10,561 nucleotides of DNA, taken from NCBI GenBank assembly GCA_003598085.1, contig QZKU01000007.1, positions 1-10,561 on the forward strand, read 5' to 3'. Below are positions 1 through 7,366 of the stretch, piece after piece. The notes under the pieces are model-generated. The model saw only the letters and a program-made list of their open reading frames with translations. It did no database searches and had not been told where the DNA came from. Source of the DNA: Candidatus Abyssobacteria bacterium SURF_5. GTDB taxonomy: Bacteria > Abyssobacteria > SURF-5. A program made the position numbers and the translations under genes. Numbering within the stretch: the first letter of the stretch is position 1; each line of letters starts with the position of its first letter.

Positions 1-86
1 CATAACGCTGATGCTCAATTTCCCTCAGCATGCAATGCCTTAACAGGTCTGAGCGTCTTGAAAAACATAATTATGGGACAGCCTCT

Positions 87-139
87 TAGTCCCCCTTTTG
101 CAATGGGGGAATGTTGCGCGCGCAGGGCTTCGGGGACAG
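87..139 (+). repeat. Dispersed repeat, copy 1 (pair with 7174-7228)
   Basis: The 53 bases match 7174-7228 in the same orientation at 49 positions, with one 2-nt gap. Both copies begin TAGTCCCCC, contain a palindromic core (CCCCCTTTTGCAATGGGGG here) and end in GGGGACAG. The core can fold into a G/C hairpin. It looks like a REP-type intergenic repeat. The two copies lie just outside the two ends of the nitrate reductase operon. No transposase is nearby. Confidence 0.8.
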
Positions 140-193
140 ACACCATTCTACGAATTCAAAAAGGCGTGAGTTCCGTAAATGGTGTCAGTCCCC
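132..193. repeat. Imperfect inverted repeat / hairpin after narJ
   Basis: The left arm GGGGACAGACACCATT (132-147) and right arm AATGGTGTCAGTCCCC (178-193) pair over 16 bp with one mismatch, around a 30-nt loop. The structure starts 11 bp past the narJ stop codon on the minus strand, so it could stabilise the 3' end of the operon mRNA or help terminate it. There is no U-tract, so it is not a classic intrinsic terminator. The arm sequence recurs at 6997, 7221 and 10462, which marks it as one unit of a dispersed repeat family. Confidence 0.7.
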
Positions 194-203
194 TTCGCTG
201 AGG

Positions 204-737
204 TCAATCTGCATTTGCCTCCGTCGCTTTCGACTCCTGTCGCTCGAGCACGCGCAGCAGGCATTCGAGGAGCGTCTTGTACGGATGCCTCTTCGACTTG
301 AAACTTTTGATCATTGCCGATATCGCCGGGATCATGCAGTCGGCGACCAGGTCCTCGCATTCCTCGCAATCGCCCGCGCCTGCGAGGAACTTGAGCATGA
401 CGCACAGGTGATCGGGCAGTTCCTTGGCGGCTGAGAAGCCGGTCTCGCGATACAGTTCCTTCAGCTTCACCATCAGGAGGCTTCTGCGGAAGTCCTCTCC
501 GAAAATATAATGACCGGCGTACAGGCAGCAGCCGCCGTTCAGATCGAACGTGCTCGTGTAGATTTCCTCGAGTTCCCCGCGAGAATGCCGCCGGAGCGCT
601 TGCTGGAATTCTTGCAGCAGATTCACCGCGTCCTTGTCGAACGCGGAGAGGGCGGCGGCGCAGCTTTCCACTTTCTGCGTAAGCTGAGGAGTTGGATAAT
701 CAAGGATTTCGGCAAATTGCATGTAGAGTTCTCGCAT
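204..737 (-). CDS. narJ: Nitrate reductase assembly chaperone (NarJ/TorD type)
   Basis: This is the dedicated cytoplasmic chaperone that holds the NarGH apo-complex and helps insert the molybdenum cofactor before membrane attachment. The product is 177 aa, all-helical in character, without signal peptide or membrane segment, and shorter than E. coli NarJ (236 aa). Family hallmarks are LEEIYTSTFDL (56-66), the block GHYIFGEDFRRSLLMVKLKELYR (75-97, quoted here as GHYIFGED, FRRSLLMVK and LKELYR) and the signature ELPDHL (106-111). I chose the ATG at 735-737 because AGAGG sits 8 nt upstream; an in-frame GTG at 755 overlaps narH and has no such site. It follows narH after 11 nt as the last operon gene. 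A Cys-rich patch (Cys70, 71, 124, 127, 134) is unusual for a chaperone of this family. The family call is firm; the exact partner is inferred from the adjacent narGH. Confidence 0.9.
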   Translation of the reverse strand: MRELYMQFAEILDYPTPQLTQKVESCAAALSAFDKDAVNLLQEFQQALRRHSRGELEEIYTSTFDLNGGCCLYAGHYIFGEDFRRSLLMVKLKELYRETGFSAAKELPDHLCVMLKFLAGAGDCEECEDLVADCMIPAISAMIKSFKSKRHPYKTLLECLLRVLERQESKATEANAD

Positions 738-748
738 TATTTTTTCCT

Positions 749-2236
749 CTACCACCGCCGATCGGCGGGATTGATCCGGCCGGCGCCAAATTCCTTCATG
801 TGTTTTTGCGGGTCTGTGACTTCCTCGATTCCCCCCTCGCGCAGGAAAGGGGGAACAACGAACCTCTGCTCATACAGGCTGAGAGAGGTCAGTTGATAGA
901 TGTCCTTCACCTGCTCGACGGTCAGGCCGGCATCCTGCACCGCTTTCTCGGCATCACTCATCGAGATATCGCCGACCGATTCGGCTCGTTTGTAGATGCG
1001 GCCGGCGATCATTTTCCTGAAGACTTCGGTAACGATCTCTTCGTTGCCGCCTGCAAGGAGAAGCGCCCAATATTTGACGGGCAGGCGGTCGTTCTCGAGC
1101 GAGCTGAAGAGGCTGTCAGCAAGCTCGTACGCTCCATTCTCGAAGTGGCCGATGACCGGCAGGAGCGAAGGCACGTAAAAAAGCATCGGGACCGTGCGGA
1201 AATCGGGGCGGTGCGGGAGCGCCAATCCCCACTCTTTCACATAACGATAGACGGGCGATCTCTGGGCGGCGTCAATGATCTTGTCATGGACCCGGTCGGC
1301 CTGAGCCTGCCTGATGATCTTCGGATCGAACGGGCTGAGGATGATGTCGCGCTGAACGCGGACAAGGTCGCCATCCGGCGCCGAGGCCGCCTCTTCAATC
1401 CGATCGGCATCGTACAGCAGCACCCCCAGGTAGCGGATGCGGCCGACACACGCGTGCATGCATGCCGGCGCTTGCTGGGTCTCCTGGCGGGGATAGCAGA
1501 GGATGCATTTCTCGGCCTTCCCCGTTTCCCAATTGTAGTACACTTTCTTATACGGGCATCCGGAGACGCACATGCGCCAGCCCCGGCACTTGTCCTGGCT
1601 CACAAGCACGATGCCGTCCTCGCCGCGCTTGTAGATTGCGCCGGCGGGGCATGCGCCGACGCAGCCGGGATTGAGGCAATGATTGCAGATGCGCGGGAGA
1701 TAGAAGAAAACGAGGCGCTCCAGCTCGAACAGTTGTTTTCGCTCTTCCGGAGTGAGGGCGGCCAGGGTCGGGTCGTTCTCGGCATAAATTGGAGAGCCGC
1801 CGAGATTGTCGTCCCACGCGCCGCTCGACTGGATGTCGATGGGTTTGCCGCTGATCTGCGAGACGGGCCGGGCGGCGGGCTGATCCGCTCCCTGGTTCGA
1901 GTTGAGGATATCCCGATAGGTGAACGTGAACGGCTCGTAATAGTCGCCGATGTGGGGGAGGCGCTGATTAAAAAAGATGTTCTTGAGCGCGTCGGTCCGT
2001 CCATGCAGCTTAAGGCTCAGCTTGCCGTCGCGCATTTCCCAGCCGCCTCTGTAGACGGATTGATCCTCGTACAGCATCGGATAGCCGACGCCGGGCTTGG
2101 TCTCGACGTTGTTCCACCACATGTACTCGGTGCCGCGCCGCGTGGTCCAGATGTTCTTGCACGCGATGCTGCACGTGTGACAGCCGATGCATTTATCCAG
2201 ATGAAACACCATCGATATCTGCGCGCGGATATTCAC
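749..2236 (-). CDS. narH: Respiratory nitrate reductase beta subunit, four Fe-S clusters
   Basis: The 495-aa electron-transfer subunit passes electrons from the membrane partner to the Mo site of NarG. Four ligand sets are visible: Cys16/19/22/26, Cys184/187/192/196, Cys217-Trp220-Cys223-Cys227 and Cys244/247/259/263. The CxxWxxC variant (CRGWRMC) is the NarH/NxrB hallmark that binds a [3Fe-4S] cluster. The positions coincide with those I recall for E. coli NarH (512 aa). VGRIRYLGVLLYDAD (264-278) is another strong family block. The start is a GTG at 2234-2236, preceded by GGAG with 7-nt spacing. It lies 31 nt after narG and 11 nt before narJ. There is no signal peptide or Tat motif, so a cytoplasmic location is expected. 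The related nitrite oxidoreductase beta subunit (NxrB) cannot be excluded from sequence alone, but the NarJ/NarG context favours nitrate reduction. Confidence 0.95.
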   Translation of the reverse strand: MNIRAQISMVFHLDKCIGCHTCSIACKNIWTTRRGTEYMWWNNVETKPGVGYPMLYEDQSVYRGGWEMRDGKLSLKLHGRTDALKNIFFNQRLPHIGDYYEPFTFTYRDILNSNQGADQPAARPVSQISGKPIDIQSSGAWDDNLGGSPIYAENDPTLAALTPEERKQLFELERLVFFYLPRICNHCLNPGCVGACPAGAIYKRGEDGIVLVSQDKCRGWRMCVSGCPYKKVYYNWETGKAEKCILCYPRQETQQAPACMHACVGRIRYLGVLLYDADRIEEAASAPDGDLVRVQRDIILSPFDPKIIRQAQADRVHDKIIDAAQRSPVYRYVKEWGLALPHRPDFRTVPMLFYVPSLLPVIGHFENGAYELADSLFSSLENDRLPVKYWALLLAGGNEEIVTEVFRKMIAGRIYKRAESVGDISMSDAEKAVQDAGLTVEQVKDIYQLTSLSLYEQRFVVPPFLREGGIEEVTDPQKHMKEFGAGRINPADRRW

Positions 2237-2267
2237 AAGGATTCTCCGATCGAGTGACTGTTGCCCG

Positions 2268-5200
2268 TCATCTCCATTTTGGTTTCTTCACTTTATGGAC
2301 CAGGACATACGTATCGCGCTCGGTCATCGGTGGACCGTATTGATTGAAGCGGTAACTGAGCTGCGCGTAGGCGCCCATCATGTGGACCGGCTTCAGGCGC
2401 AACGAGGTGAGGCTGTTGTGCGTGCCTCCTCTCATCTTGCGCAGCGGCGCCTTCGGGAACAGCGTTCGCTCGGGCGCGTGATAAAGCATGCAGACCCCGC
2501 GCGGGATGCGCGCGCTGACGGCGGCGCGGGTTATGACGACGCCGTGATCGTTATACGCCTCGACCCAATCGTTGTCCATGATGCCGATCTCGCGGGCGTC
2601 GCGGTCGTTCATCCAGAGCGGCTCGATGCCGCGCGAAAGCGTCAGCATATTGGGCGTGTCGTAATAGGTGGAATGGATGTGCCATTTGCCGTGCGGAGTC
2701 AGGAAGTTGAGCGCGGCGCATTTGCCGATTCGCTTGCTCCGGATGATATTGCGGCTTTGGTCGAGACTTAATTTCGGTTTGAACGTCGGCAGGTGCTCGC
2801 CGAATGCGAGGTATCCTTCGTGGTCGAGATAGAAGTGTTGCCGGCCGGTGAGCGTGCGCCATGGGACAAGCCGCTCGACGTTCTGGACAAATGCATTATA
2901 CGGCCTGCCCTCATTGAGTATGCCGGTCCAGACCGGATTGGTAAGGATTCTTCGCGGCTGGCGGACCAGGCTCAGGAAATCGTATCGTGTTTGACGCTGG
3001 CCCTCGGCGAGATCGGCGAGCGGAAGCCCGACGCTTTTTTCCATTTCCTTGAACCCGAGGTATGCGGCTTCTCCATTGCATTCGGGTGCAAAGAAAAGCA
3101 GCGCGTTGATCGCATCGATTGCATTGTAAAGAGAAGGAAATGATTTCCCCCGCCATTCGTAGGTGGGCGCACCGGCCATGAATTTATCGTACAGCCCATC
3201 GAGCGGAATAGCGGCGCCGCGGCCCTCGATCCCTTTTTCTCTGAGCCGTGGGCCGAGGCTGACGAATCTGTTGAACAGGTTGACGTAATCTCGCTCGACG
3301 ACCGTCATGACCGGCATCGTCTTTCCCGGGACGGGCTCGCACTCGCCCTTCATCCAATCCCTCACCTCGGGCTGAGCGATCTCGTGGGGCGTATCATGTT
3401 CGAGCGCGGAGGCGACGACGTCTTTAAAAGGATTCGGGAAATGGTGCGGCGCGAGTTCGCTGAATCTGAACGCGATGGTCCTGAAGATGTCCCAGTCGGT
3501 CATCGAGTCCCAGCATGGCGGCACCGCCTGGCCGAGCGGATGGATATATGAATGCAGGTCGGTCGTGTTGAGGTCGTCCTTCTCGTACCAGCTTGCCGAA
3601 GGGAGAATGATGTCGGAGTAAAGCGCGGTGGTATCCATGCGGAAATTGATATCTATGACCAGGTCCATTTTGCCTGTCGGCGCCGGCACGCGGCACTGCA
3701 CGTGTTCGGTATTGCCGGAGGCGACCTCGTCGGCAATCGAGCCGGCCTGCGCGCCGAGGTAATGCTTGAGGAAATACTCATGCCCGCGCGCGCTCGCCAT
3801 GAGCGCGTTCGCGCGCCACACGAAGAAAACGCGCGGCCAGTTTTCGGGCGCGTCGGGATCATCAATGGCGAAGCGCAGGTTGCGGTCCTTCAGTTGGCGC
3901 GCTACCCATTGAACGATCTCCTCGCTCGTTTGTGCGCCGGCGTCGTTCGCTTCGACAGCCAATTCAAGCGGGTTGCGGTTGAACTGAGGATAAAACGGGA
4001 GCCAGCCGAGCCGCACCGCGAGCGCCTGAAAGTCGATCGTGTGCTTGCTTGCGAAACGTCCGGCGGGCGGATGATAATCGGCGTGGCTTTGTTCGTAGTG
4101 CCACTGGTCGCCGTGCACGTAATGATACGACGGCCCGTTCTGAAGGCGTGACGCACCCATCCAGTCGTTTGCCATCGCGAGCATTTTCCACGAGGCGTCC
4201 GGCCACACCTTCTCCTGCCCCGTATAATGGTTGAGGCCTCCGCCATTGACACCCACGCAGCCGCACAGCATCAGCGCCATGATGCAGGCGCGGTAATGGA
4301 GGCTGCAGTGATACCAGTGATTGACGCCCGAGCCGATGATAACGGTGCATTTCCCGCCGGTCTTCTCGGCGGTCAGCGCCCACTCTTCGGCGAATCTCAC
4401 GCAGGTTTTGCGGCCGATCCCCGTATATTTCTCCTGCCAGGCGGGGGTGAAAGGGGAATCCTCATCATAATTATTCGGATATCCCCGGAGACTTCCTCGC
4501 CGCACGCCCATGTGCGCCATCAACAAATCAAATGACGTTGTGACCGCAATCTTTCCCTGATCCGCGTACAGATATCTGACCGGCACTCCTCGAACGAACG
4601 AAGCACTGCCTCCGAAATCATCGAAGCTGACCGGCAGATCCTCGTCGGCATTATCGATAAACGTGAGCAGCGGATGGATATCGGATCCGTCCGCTCCATC
4701 CTTCAGCAAGAGATTCCAGCTTCCCTTTTTTTCCTGCCATCGTGAACCTATCGAACCTTGCGGCATGCGAGGTTCGCCGCTGATCTTATCGAACATGAGG
4801 AACTTCCAGTCGCCGTTCTCCTCGTCGCGGTAACGTTTCAGGCGGTTCGCCCTGAGGAATCTGCCGGGCGCGTATCCGCCATCGGTCTTCGTGAGTTGAA
4901 CGAGGAACGGGAGATCGGTGAAGCGCTTGACGTAATCGATGAATGCGGGAACCTGGCGATCCACATAGAACTGTCTGAGGATCACATGGGTCGCGCCCAT
5001 CCAGAACGCGCCGTCCATTCCGGCCTGAATCGGAATCCACCAGTCGGCGTGTTTGCTCACGTCGGAATAATCGGATGAGAAGACTACCATCTTTGCGCCG
5101 TGGTTGCGCGCCTCGACGGCGTAGTGTGCGTCCGGCGTTCGCGTCATGTCGAGGTTGTTGCCCGCGACGGCGATGAATTTGCTGTTGTACCAGTCGGCGC

Positions 5201-5870
5201 TTTCGGCGACATCGGTTTTCTCGCCCCACACCTCGGGCGAGGCGGGCGGGAAATCGGCATACGTATCATAAAAGCTCAGCAGAGGCGCCCCGAACAATTG
5301 CAGGAAGCGCGCGCCCGCGGTGTAACTTATCATCGACATCGCCGGTATCGGAGTGAAGCCGACGACGCGGTCGGGCCCATATTTTTTTGCGGTGTAAAGA
5401 AGGCTGGCGACGATGATATCAACCGATTCCTGCCAGTCGGAGCGCCGGAATCCGCCTTTGCCGCGCGCGAGTTGATAGCTTCGGCGGGAATCGGGGTTCT
5501 CGACAATCGATGCCCATGCGTCCACCGGGTCCGCATGCTTTGCTCTTGCAGCCCGCCACAGATCGAGGAGGACCCCGCGGACATATGGGTATTTGATTCT
5601 GACCGGGCTGTACAGGTACCACGAGTAGCAGATGCCGCGGGGGCAGCCGCGCGGCTCGTACGGCGGGATTCCCGGCTCGAGGAGGGGATAATCAAGCGCC
5701 TGTAATTCCCACACGACGATGCCGTCCTTCACGTAAACCCACCACGAGCATCCACCGGTGCAGTTGTTGCCGTGAGTGCTTCTGACGACGAGGTCATGCG
5801 CCCAGCGGTTGCGGTACATCTCCTCCCACAGGCGTTTTCCCGGGTTGAAAACGTCCTTGATCAACTTCAT
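2268..5870 (-). CDS. narG: Respiratory nitrate reductase alpha (catalytic Mo) subunit
   Basis: The 1200-aa catalytic subunit (E. coli NarG is 1247 aa) reduces nitrate to nitrite at a Mo-bis-molybdopterin guanine dinucleotide centre. The N-terminal motif RSTHGNNCTGGCSW supplies His33, Cys37 and Cys41 for the FS0 [4Fe-4S] cluster, with Cys76 in EPRGCPRG; spacings 4/4/35 match E. coli. Asp206 in YADFPPASPEVWGE is the equivalent of the E. coli Mo ligand Asp222, again at identical spacing (130 residues after the last FS0 Cys). Further family blocks are ESADWYNS (223-230), TRTPDAHY (243-250) and GVNHWYH. The last 145 or so residues form the cofactor-binding C-terminal domain, ending near ERDTYVLVHK. 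The start ATG (5868-5870) has GGAGG 9 nt upstream and overlaps the stop of the preceding cytochrome gene as ATGA, suggesting translational coupling. No twin-arginine signal is present. Nitrite oxidation by an NxrA-type enzyme remains a formal alternative. Confidence 0.95.
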   Translation of the reverse strand: MKLIKDVFNPGKRLWEEMYRNRWAHDLVVRSTHGNNCTGGCSWWVYVKDGIVVWELQALDYPLLEPGIPPYEPRGCPRGICYSWYLYSPVRIKYPYVRGVLLDLWRAARAKHADPVDAWASIVENPDSRRSYQLARGKGGFRRSDWQESVDIIVASLLYTAKKYGPDRVVGFTPIPAMSMISYTAGARFLQLFGAPLLSFYDTYADFPPASPEVWGEKTDVAESADWYNSKFIAVAGNNLDMTRTPDAHYAVEARNHGAKMVVFSSDYSDVSKHADWWIPIQAGMDGAFWMGATHVILRQFYVDRQVPAFIDYVKRFTDLPFLVQLTKTDGGYAPGRFLRANRLKRYRDEENGDWKFLMFDKISGEPRMPQGSIGSRWQEKKGSWNLLLKDGADGSDIHPLLTFIDNADEDLPVSFDDFGGSASFVRGVPVRYLYADQGKIAVTTSFDLLMAHMGVRRGSLRGYPNNYDEDSPFTPAWQEKYTGIGRKTCVRFAEEWALTAEKTGGKCTVIIGSGVNHWYHCSLHYRACIMALMLCGCVGVNGGGLNHYTGQEKVWPDASWKMLAMANDWMGASRLQNGPSYHYVHGDQWHYEQSHADYHPPAGRFASKHTIDFQALAVRLGWLPFYPQFNRNPLELAVEANDAGAQTSEEIVQWVARQLKDRNLRFAIDDPDAPENWPRVFFVWRANALMASARGHEYFLKHYLGAQAGSIADEVASGNTEHVQCRVPAPTGKMDLVIDINFRMDTTALYSDIILPSASWYEKDDLNTTDLHSYIHPLGQAVPPCWDSMTDWDIFRTIAFRFSELAPHHFPNPFKDVVASALEHDTPHEIAQPEVRDWMKGECEPVPGKTMPVMTVVERDYVNLFNRFVSLGPRLREKGIEGRGAAIPLDGLYDKFMAGAPTYEWRGKSFPSLYNAIDAINALLFFAPECNGEAAYLGFKEMEKSVGLPLADLAEGQRQTRYDFLSLVRQPRRILTNPVWTGILNEGRPYNAFVQNVERLVPWRTLTGRQHFYLDHEGYLAFGEHLPTFKPKLSLDQSRNIIRSKRIGKCAALNFLTPHGKWHIHSTYYDTPNMLTLSRGIEPLWMNDRDAREIGIMDNDWVEAYNDHGVVITRAAVSARIPRGVCMLYHAPERTLFPKAPLRKMRGGTHNSLTSLRLKPVHMMGAYAQLSYRFNQYGPPMTERDTYVLVHKVKKPKWR

Positions 5871-6931
5871 GCGGTTGTCCCTCCGGCTTGTGTTGCGCGG
5901 TTCACGAGAGCCTGGCGGACGGTTGTTATGCGGCTGCGCCAGATCGCCCACGCCAACGCGAGGGACAATAAGAATCCGCCTCCCGCAATCGGCAGGGCGA
6001 GCAGCAATGAGACATCCGGTGGGTTGGGTTTTTCGGCGGTTCCCTGAAGCAGTGCAATCAGGTCCTGGATCTCGCTGTCAGTGAGCGGTTTCTCGCGGTA
6101 GATCGACCTCATCACTTTCCAGGGCATCATATCGAGCGCCGAATACAGTCTGTCCGGTCCCAGCCGTTGATAGACCCCGCTGAGCTCCGGACCGAGCAAG
6201 CCGCCATAAGGGAAAGAGAGGCTCGGTAAATTGTGGCACCCGAGGCAGGAGGGGCCTTCATTTTTTAGCTCCTTGTCTCCGGTGTAATAGAGGAGGCCCT
6301 CTTCATATGAACCTTCCATCACTCGCTCTTCACGTGCCTTTCGACCAGCCGGCATGGCCGGAGCAGCTATCGCGGGTTCTGCTTCTGACGGGGCGGTTTC
6401 GGAGGCAGTCTGTATATATGCGAGAAGATCAACTGCCTGCTCATACTCCACATCCATGTCAGGCATCCGAATTTGCCACTCTTCGAGAAGCTGGCGGGCA
6501 AGTGGATCGTCGGCGAACATCTCCTCCGGATTCATGATGAATTCGATGAGCCAGGGAGTGGAGCGCTGCTGGGTCACCCCTTGCAGGTCCGGCCCGAGTT
6601 CGGGTCCGCCTCCAATCGAGTGGCAGCTTGCGCATTTCTCTTCATATATGGCTTTTCCTCTGGCCGCTGAACCTTCCTCAAGAGAAGCGTCTTGTCCCCG
6701 ACCTGTTGCTTCAATAAATGTTGTTGACGCCGTAAAGACTGGCCGCACGCGATTTGGCGGTCGGGCCTTATCCGCCTCGTCGCCCTCATCTCGATAGACA
6801 AAGACCCTTGCGAATTGTTCCTGTGTACAGCTTTGGAAGAACAACTTGAAATCGGGTGGACCGGAAGTAAAGAGGAGCGCGACTGCACATACGAGGGGGA
6901 TTTTCCGGTTCATCAGGAGAGGAGTTTTCAT
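5867..6931 (-). CDS. Membrane-anchored dihaem cytochrome c, NarC-like
   Basis: The 354-aa product has an N-terminal hydrophobic export segment (about 10-22) and two class I cytochrome c domains. Haem sites are Cys100-Ala-Ser-Cys-His104 and Cys229-Leu-Gly-Cys-His233. Likely axial methionines are Met156 or Met159 (RMPDMDVE) and Met268/269 (DMMPW). A Pro/Ala/Glu-rich linker (about 177-200) joins the domains. One C-terminal membrane helix (about 307-331) is followed by basic residues (RSR), so the haems should face the periplasm with a short tail inside. It is the first gene of the nar cluster and overlaps narG by 4 nt. The ATG at 6931 has GGGAG 8 nt upstream; the in-frame ATG at 6913 lacks a site. 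Thermus nitrate reductase operons also begin with a dihaem cytochrome (NarC), which supports a role as electron donor to, or anchor for, NarGH. The fold is certain; the partner is inferred. Confidence 0.85.
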   Translation of the reverse strand: MKTPLLMNRKIPLVCAVALLFTSGPPDFKLFFQSCTQEQFARVFVYRDEGDEADKARPPNRVRPVFTASTTFIEATGRGQDASLEEGSAARGKAIYEEKCASCHSIGGGPELGPDLQGVTQQRSTPWLIEFIMNPEEMFADDPLARQLLEEWQIRMPDMDVEYEQAVDLLAYIQTASETAPSEAEPAIAAPAMPAGRKAREERVMEGSYEEGLLYYTGDKELKNEGPSCLGCHNLPSLSFPYGGLLGPELSGVYQRLGPDRLYSALDMMPWKVMRSIYREKPLTDSEIQDLIALLQGTAEKPNPPDVSLLLALPIAGGGFLLSLALAWAIWRSRITTVRQALVNRATQAGGTTA

Positions 6932-6996
6932 TATTCAAGCTCCCGCCTCCGGCGACAGAGAGACTTTCCAATGATTGGGCGGCTGGTTCTTGCTTC

Positions 6997-7012
6997 GGGG
7001 ACAGGCGCCATT
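6997..7012 (+). repeat. GGGGACAG-type repeat unit
   Basis: GGGGACAGGCGCCATT is one copy of the short motif also found at 132-147, as reverse complement at 178-193, in part at 7221-7235 and at 10462-10469. It contains the palindrome GGCGCC. It lies in the leader of the dihaem cytochrome gene, opposite in orientation to transcription. Confidence 0.6.
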
Positions 7013-7016
7013 CTTC

Positions 7017-7063
7017 CCCGCGAGGCGCGGGACTTCCCGCGCGAGTCACGCTAAACGCGTGAC
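7017..7063. repeat. Cluster of competing G/C-rich hairpins
   Basis: Three arms overlap: CCCGCG (7017-7022) can pair with CGCGGG (7026-7031) around a 3-nt loop. The same middle segment (GCGCGGG, 7025-7031) can instead pair with CCCGCGC (7036-7042) around ACTT. A second hairpin follows: GTCACGC (7045-7051) with GCGTGAC (7057-7063), loop TAAAC. The sequence sits 86-132 bp upstream of the dihaem cytochrome start codon. It may be repeat debris or an attenuator-like leader. Confidence 0.6.
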
Positions 7064-7085
7064 AGGGCAGGGTGGTTAACGAAAA

Positions 7086-7135
7086 TGGATTCCCACTCCC
7101 GGATCGGCGTCCGGGATAAGTTTCGCGGGAATGAC
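7086..7135. repeat. Nested inverted repeat (REP-like)
   Basis: The outer arms ATTCCC (7089-7094) and GGGAAT (7127-7132) enclose inner arms CCCGGA (7098-7103) and TCCGGG (7110-7115). The GGATTCCC...CGGGAATGAC layout resembles intergenic REP-like repeats common in many bacterial genomes. It is the only copy in this window. Confidence 0.55.
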
Positions 7136-7173
7136 AAAACCTGAGCCAATCCCCTTCGCGGAGAAATCCCCCT

Positions 7174-7228
7174 TAGTCCCCCTTTTGCAAAGGGGGAATG
7201 TTGCATGCGCAGCAGGCTTGGGGGACAG
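7174..7228 (+). repeat. Dispersed repeat, copy 2 (pair with 87-139)
   Basis: These 55 bases match 87-139 at 49 of 53 aligned positions, with a 2-nt insertion. The palindromic core is CCCCCTTTTGCAAAGGGGG, followed by GAATGTTGC and ending GGGGACAG. It runs directly into GGGGACAGTCTCCAT (7221-7235), the same motif family as 132-147, so the two element types travel joined. Confidence 0.8.
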
Positions 7229-7366
7229 TCTCCATCGCGTCAGTTGGACAGATTGACAGTGCTCTCTTGCTCGGGACGATATGCTTCTTCCGCCACCTCC
7301 CCAGTAAGTGGGATTCTCCCAAAAGACTAAACAAGGACAGGCAGCCTCGCTTCTTTGCAGACGCGC

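Larger units (their letters stand above)
1..203. other. Non-coding region downstream of narJ
   Basis: No convincing gene is seen here. The stretch holds a 10-bp palindrome CATAATTATG (66-75), a repeat unit shared with 7174-7228 (87-139), and a long imperfect inverted repeat (132-193). narI would normally follow narJ at this spot, but no reading frame with membrane-spanning segments is present. The operon appears to end at the narJ stop codon (204-206), although transcription could continue beyond the window. Confidence 0.7.
6932..7366. other. Hairpin-rich non-coding region upstream of the nar cluster
   Basis: No gene is seen in these 435 bases. From left to right on the plus strand they contain a CCAATGATTGG inverted repeat (6968-6978), a GGGGACAGGCGCCATT unit (6997-7012), a set of competing G/C hairpins (7017-7042), a 7-bp hairpin (7045-7063), a nested repeat (7086-7135), the second copy of the operon-bracketing repeat (7174-7228), and about 140 bases in which I recognise nothing (7229-7366). 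I found no convincing sigma-70 or sigma-54 promoter and no TTGAT-N4-ATCAA (FNR) box ahead of the cytochrome gene, so operon regulation cannot be read from sequence. Confidence 0.7.

Noticed and set aside
738-755. GTG start for NarJ overlapping narH
   Set aside because: No ribosome binding site precedes it, whereas AGAGG is correctly placed for the ATG at 737.
692-2257. A 521-codon open frame on the plus strand
   Set aside because: It lies opposite narH, whose 16 cluster ligands and family blocks are unmistakable. The plus-strand product shows no family pattern and is a by-product of GC-rich codon use.
3552-4151. A 199-codon open frame on the plus strand, and several others opposite or out of frame within narG
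   Set aside because: All overlap continuous, conserved narG coding sequence and lack recognisable motifs or ribosome binding sites.
5871-5951. A 27-residue N-terminal extension of NarG from an upstream start
   Set aside because: It lies inside the cytochrome gene, contains no Tat or hydrophobic signal, and the ATG at 5870 has a good ribosome binding site and aligns with the family N-terminus.
5867-6931. Lipoprotein signal in the dihaem cytochrome (Cys15 or Cys35)
   Set aside because: Cys15 follows too short a hydrophobic stretch, and the residues before Cys35 (FQS) do not fit a lipobox.
6932-7366. FNR box or sigma-54 promoter ahead of the nar cluster
   Set aside because: I looked for TTGAT-N4-ATCAA and for GG-N10-GC with flanking consensus; the nearest resemblances (for example CCAATGATTGG at 6968-6978) do not fit.
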